From positions 1-33,108 of the forward strand of contig DXBY01000301.1 in assembly GCA_019116305.1 (NCBI GenBank): a DNA stretch of 33,108 nt. Reading direction: 5' to 3'. The stretch comes from Candidatus Ruania gallistercoris (GTDB lineage: Bacteria; Actinomycetota; Actinomycetes; Actinomycetales; Beutenbergiaceae). The notes beneath the pieces were generated by a model. It saw only the letters and a list, made by a program, of their open reading frames with translations. It searched no databases and was not told the origin of the DNA. The translations under genes were made by a program, and so were the position numbers. This document shows, one piece after another, positions 30,812 through 33,108 of the stretch; position 1 is the first letter of the stretch; the number at the start of each line of letters is the position of its first letter.

Positions 30812-32218
30812 TCAGCCCGTCCGCTCAGCCACGGCGAAACCTTGTTCGTCGAGCACCTGGGTGAACTCCGCCGCCGGGAACTTCTCCTCGGCGTAGGCCA
30901 CCACATCCTCGGGCGGATCGTCGCCGTAGACCCCGGAGTTCCGGTTCACCACCACGAAATCCGGCACCGGGTTGCCCTCGTTGCCCACCCAGTACACCTG
31001 CGCCCGCGGCGCGAGGTACGCCAGCAGGGTGATGTCAGTGGCGACCACGGCATCATCGGGAACCATCGCCAACGCAGCGCGAGCTCCGCCGTCGTGCACC
31101 GACGGCGCATAGGTGCGGGGCTCGACCAGGTCCGCCAACGGGAAGTTCGTGCTCACAGCCAGGCTGATCGCCAGCAGCCCGGCGGTTACCCAGCGGGCCC
31201 AGCGGCGCAGCGCCGGCAGCAGCCGCAGGGTGTCCACTGCGGCCAGGAACACCACCGGCATCAGCACGGCCGAGTAGTGCCAGTGCAGGTCCCAGTGGAA
31301 CGGCACATCCGAGGACAGTCGCCAGGCGAAGGTGGGCAGCGTGAGCAGCGCGATCGGGCTGCGTAGCGCCAGGAAGCCGGTGATCGCGAACACTGCCAGC
31401 ACCAGGAGCGCCTTCTCCCCGGCGCCGGCGAGCAGGACGTTCACCGCCCCGCCGGGGTCCGTGGTGAGCAGGGAGAGGATGGAGTCGTCGGCGTAGTCCC
31501 ACACCCCGTCGGGGTTCAACGCGGGCAGGATCAGCCGGGTGGTGATCAGGAACGCGGCCACCCCGCCGACGATCAGGCCCGCGCCAAGCCGCCGGCTGCC
31601 GCGAATCACCAGGACCAGCCCGACCGCTGCCACCGTGATCCCCAGATCCTCCTTCACCAGCACCAGCGGCGCCGCCCAGAGCGCGGCAGCCCGGTGGTCC
31701 CGGCGTACCAGCGCCGCACAGCAGGCCGCCAGCAGTGGCACCGCCAGCGCGATCTCGTGGAACTGGGACGCCACCGCCGACTGCAGTCCCCAGGACAGCC
31801 CGTAAGCGAGACCGAGCAGAATACCGGCCACAGTGCCCAGGTGCCGGGCGGCGCAGGCGGTGACGATCACGCCGCTGACCCCGATCAGCACGTTCTGCAT
31901 CACCAGCAGGGTCAAGCCGGAGGGAAAGAGCGCGTATACCGGGGCGAGCAGCACCAGCAGCGGGTGGAAGTGGTCGCCGAGGATCATGAAGCCCTCGCCC
32001 TTGATGCTCACCACCGGCGCGTTCAGCTCGGCGTACTGGCGCAGCACCTGGGTGAAGATTCCCAGATCCCAGGACGGCACCTCGAACCGGGCCCACTGCC
32101 GCACCGAGAACACCGTGTAGACGGCGGTGGTCACCAGCCCCACCACAGCGGCCGCGACCAGGCGGGACCGGCCGGTGCCGGCGGGGCGGGCGGTGGCCGG
32201 TGCGTCGGTGGAGGTCAC
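30812..32218 (-). CDS. DUF2079 polytopic membrane protein
   Basis: A 468-residue protein with about ten hydrophobic segments and the DUF2079 landmarks: FEVPSWDLGIFTQVLRQYAEL, GDHFHPLLVLLAPVYALFPS, SQFHEIALAVPL, LVKEDLGITVAAVGL and a late outer domain with VVATDITLLAYLAPRAQVY. The membrane layout recalls GT-C glycosyltransferases (an acidic D-x(n)-DHF loop after the first helix), so transfer of a lipid-linked sugar is a reasonable guess, but no activity is known to me. The GTG start overlaps the stop of the aminopeptidase gene (GTGA), so they are co-translated. Confidence 0.88.
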   Translation of the reverse strand: MTSTDAPATARPAGTGRSRLVAAAVVGLVTTAVYTVFSVRQWARFEVPSWDLGIFTQVLRQYAELNAPVVSIKGEGFMILGDHFHPLLVLLAPVYALFPSGLTLLVMQNVLIGVSGVIVTACAARHLGTVAGILLGLAYGLSWGLQSAVASQFHEIALAVPLLAACCAALVRRDHRAAALWAAPLVLVKEDLGITVAAVGLVLVIRGSRRLGAGLIVGGVAAFLITTRLILPALNPDGVWDYADDSILSLLTTDPGGAVNVLLAGAGEKALLVLAVFAITGFLALRSPIALLTLPTFAWRLSSDVPFHWDLHWHYSAVLMPVVFLAAVDTLRLLPALRRWARWVTAGLLAISLAVSTNFPLADLVEPRTYAPSVHDGGARAALAMVPDDAVVATDITLLAYLAPRAQVYWVGNEGNPVPDFVVVNRNSGVYGDDPPEDVVAYAEEKFPAAEFTQVLDEQGFAVAERTG

Positions 32219-33108
32219 CGCAACGAGGCCAGCCACGCCTCCACGTCCTCCGCCCGGCGCGGCAGGGCGGCGGACAGGTTCTCCACCCCGGTCTCGGTGA
32301 CTAGGACGTCGTCCTCGATCCGTACTCCGATACCGCGGTACTCGGCCGGCACGGCCAGATCATCGGCCTTGAAGTACAGGCCGGGCTCGATGGTGAACAC
32401 CATGCCCGGCACCAGCTCGGCATCCAGGTACATCTCGCGGCGTGCCTGGGCACAGTCGTGCACGTCCAGACCGAGATGATGGCTGGTGCCGTGCGGCATC
32501 CACCGGCGGTGCTGCTGACCCTCCGCAGAGATCGCCTCCTCGACGCTGACCGGCAGCAGCCTCCAGGAGTGCAGCCGCTCGGCCAGCACCCGCAGCGCCG
32601 TGGTGTGGATGTCCCGGAACTTCACGCCCGGGCGGGCGAACGCGAACGCTGCATCGGCCGCGTCCAGCACCGCGGTGTAGATCCGCCGCTGCACCTCGGT
32701 GAAGGTGCCATCGACCGGCAGGGTGCGGGTGACATCGGCGGTGTACAGCGAGTCCACCTCGACCCCGGCGTCCACCAGCACGAGTTCCCCGGGCCGGACC
32801 GTGCCGTTGTTGCGGATCCAGTGCAGGGTGGTGGCGTGGTTCCCGGCGGCGGCGATGGTGTCGTAGCCGATGCCGTTGCCCTCTTCCCGGGCGCGGGCCC
32901 CGAAGGCGCCTTCGATCACCCGCTCCCCGCGGGGATGACCGGTGGCCCGGTCCAGCTCAGCGGCGATGTCTGCGAAGCCGGCGATGGTCACCGCCACCGC
33001 CTGGCGCAGCTGCTCGACCTCCCAGTCGTCCTTGACCAGGCGCAGCTCGGAGAGTGCCTCGGCCAGCGCCGCGTCCGCCTCCTCGTCGGCCTCGCCTCGG
33101 ATCTCCTG
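32215..33108 (-). CDS. pepP: Xaa-Pro aminopeptidase (M24B, aminopeptidase P), C-terminal part; gene begins beyond the window
   Basis: The frame is open to the right edge and gives 297 residues. The pita-bread metallopeptidase ligands are all visible: VLVDAG, TADVTRT, SHHLGLDVHD, FTIEPGLY and GVRIEDDVLV (two Asp, one His, two Glu for the dimetal site). The segment before it (LVKDDWEVEQLRQAV) is the usual junction to the N-terminal domain, which lies outside. It removes N-terminal residues ahead of proline and is cytoplasmic. Its stop overlaps the DUF2079 start. Confidence 0.93.
   Translation of the reverse strand, partial: QEIRGEADEEADAALAEALSELRLVKDDWEVEQLRQAVAVTIAGFADIAAELDRATGHPRGERVIEGAFGARAREEGNGIGYDTIAAAGNHATTLHWIRNNGTVRPGELVLVDAGVEVDSLYTADVTRTLPVDGTFTEVQRRIYTAVLDAADAAFAFARPGVKFRDIHTTALRVLAERLHSWRLLPVSVEEAISAEGQQHRRWMPHGTSHHLGLDVHDCAQARREMYLDAELVPGMVFTIEPGLYFKADDLAVPAEYRGIGVRIEDDVLVTETGVENLSAALPRRAEDVEAWLASLR

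Overview
This is a GC-rich, densely packed chromosomal segment from an actinobacterium. The best anchor is the block at 23-30 kb: an O-methyltransferase, then a SigE-type ECF sigma factor, a zinc-finger anti-sigma factor, an HtrA-like protease and tatB, followed by mrp, a DUF1003 protein and a soluble MgtE-like CBS protein on the other strand. From memory this gene order is kept from Mycobacterium (the Rv1220c-Rv1232c area) through the Micrococcales. DUF3117, the LpdA-type quinone reductase and an ABC sugar importer without its own ATPase fit the same group. I would guess a Micrococcales lineage near Ruania or Beutenbergia, but the family is not proven by the sequence. There are no RNA genes, insertion sequences or CRISPR arrays, and no gene-free stretch longer than 300 bases.

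Layout. 1-625: tail of an RmlD-like gene and a doubly truncated VapBC-type toxin-antitoxin remnant. 0.65-9.7 kb: purine deoxynucleoside salvage genes (purine nucleoside phosphorylase, phosphopentomutase-like mutase, deoC, and an aldehyde dehydrogenase followed by a catalytically dead partner), interrupted by a CYTH protein, threonine deaminase ilvA and an MscS channel. 9.8-13.5 kb: LpdA-like quinone reductase, two DHFR/RibD-C-like reductases divergent from a TetR regulator, and an EthD-like protein. 13.6-19.2 kb: a carbohydrate locus with a Tat lipoprotein binding protein, two permeases, a CE15-like glucuronoyl esterase without signal peptide, and a NagB-like deaminase. Two copies of one LacI-family operator sit at the two promoter regions of this locus. 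19.3-21.6 kb: dapE, a LOG-family gene, a small membrane ORF and DUF3117. 21.6-30.2 kb: cardiolipin synthase and the SigE envelope-stress block. 30.3-33.1 kb: a stress-protein-like membrane protein, a DUF2079 membrane protein and the C-terminal part of an aminopeptidase P.

Themes. (1) The salvage genes form a pathway: nucleoside to deoxyribose-1-P to deoxyribose-5-P to acetaldehyde plus glyceraldehyde-3-P, then acetaldehyde oxidation. (2) The carbohydrate locus looks like one regulon under an unseen LacI-type repressor. Its combination of an apparently cytoplasmic glucuronoyl esterase with an amino-sugar-phosphate deaminase and an importer is the most novel-looking system here. (3) At least ten genes have a TAnnnT-like -10 box only 6-7 bases before the start codon, which points to leaderless transcripts and settles several start choices. 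(4) The O-methyltransferase upstream of sigE seems to lack an ATG/GTG/TTG start: an ideal Shine-Dalgarno is followed by ATC.
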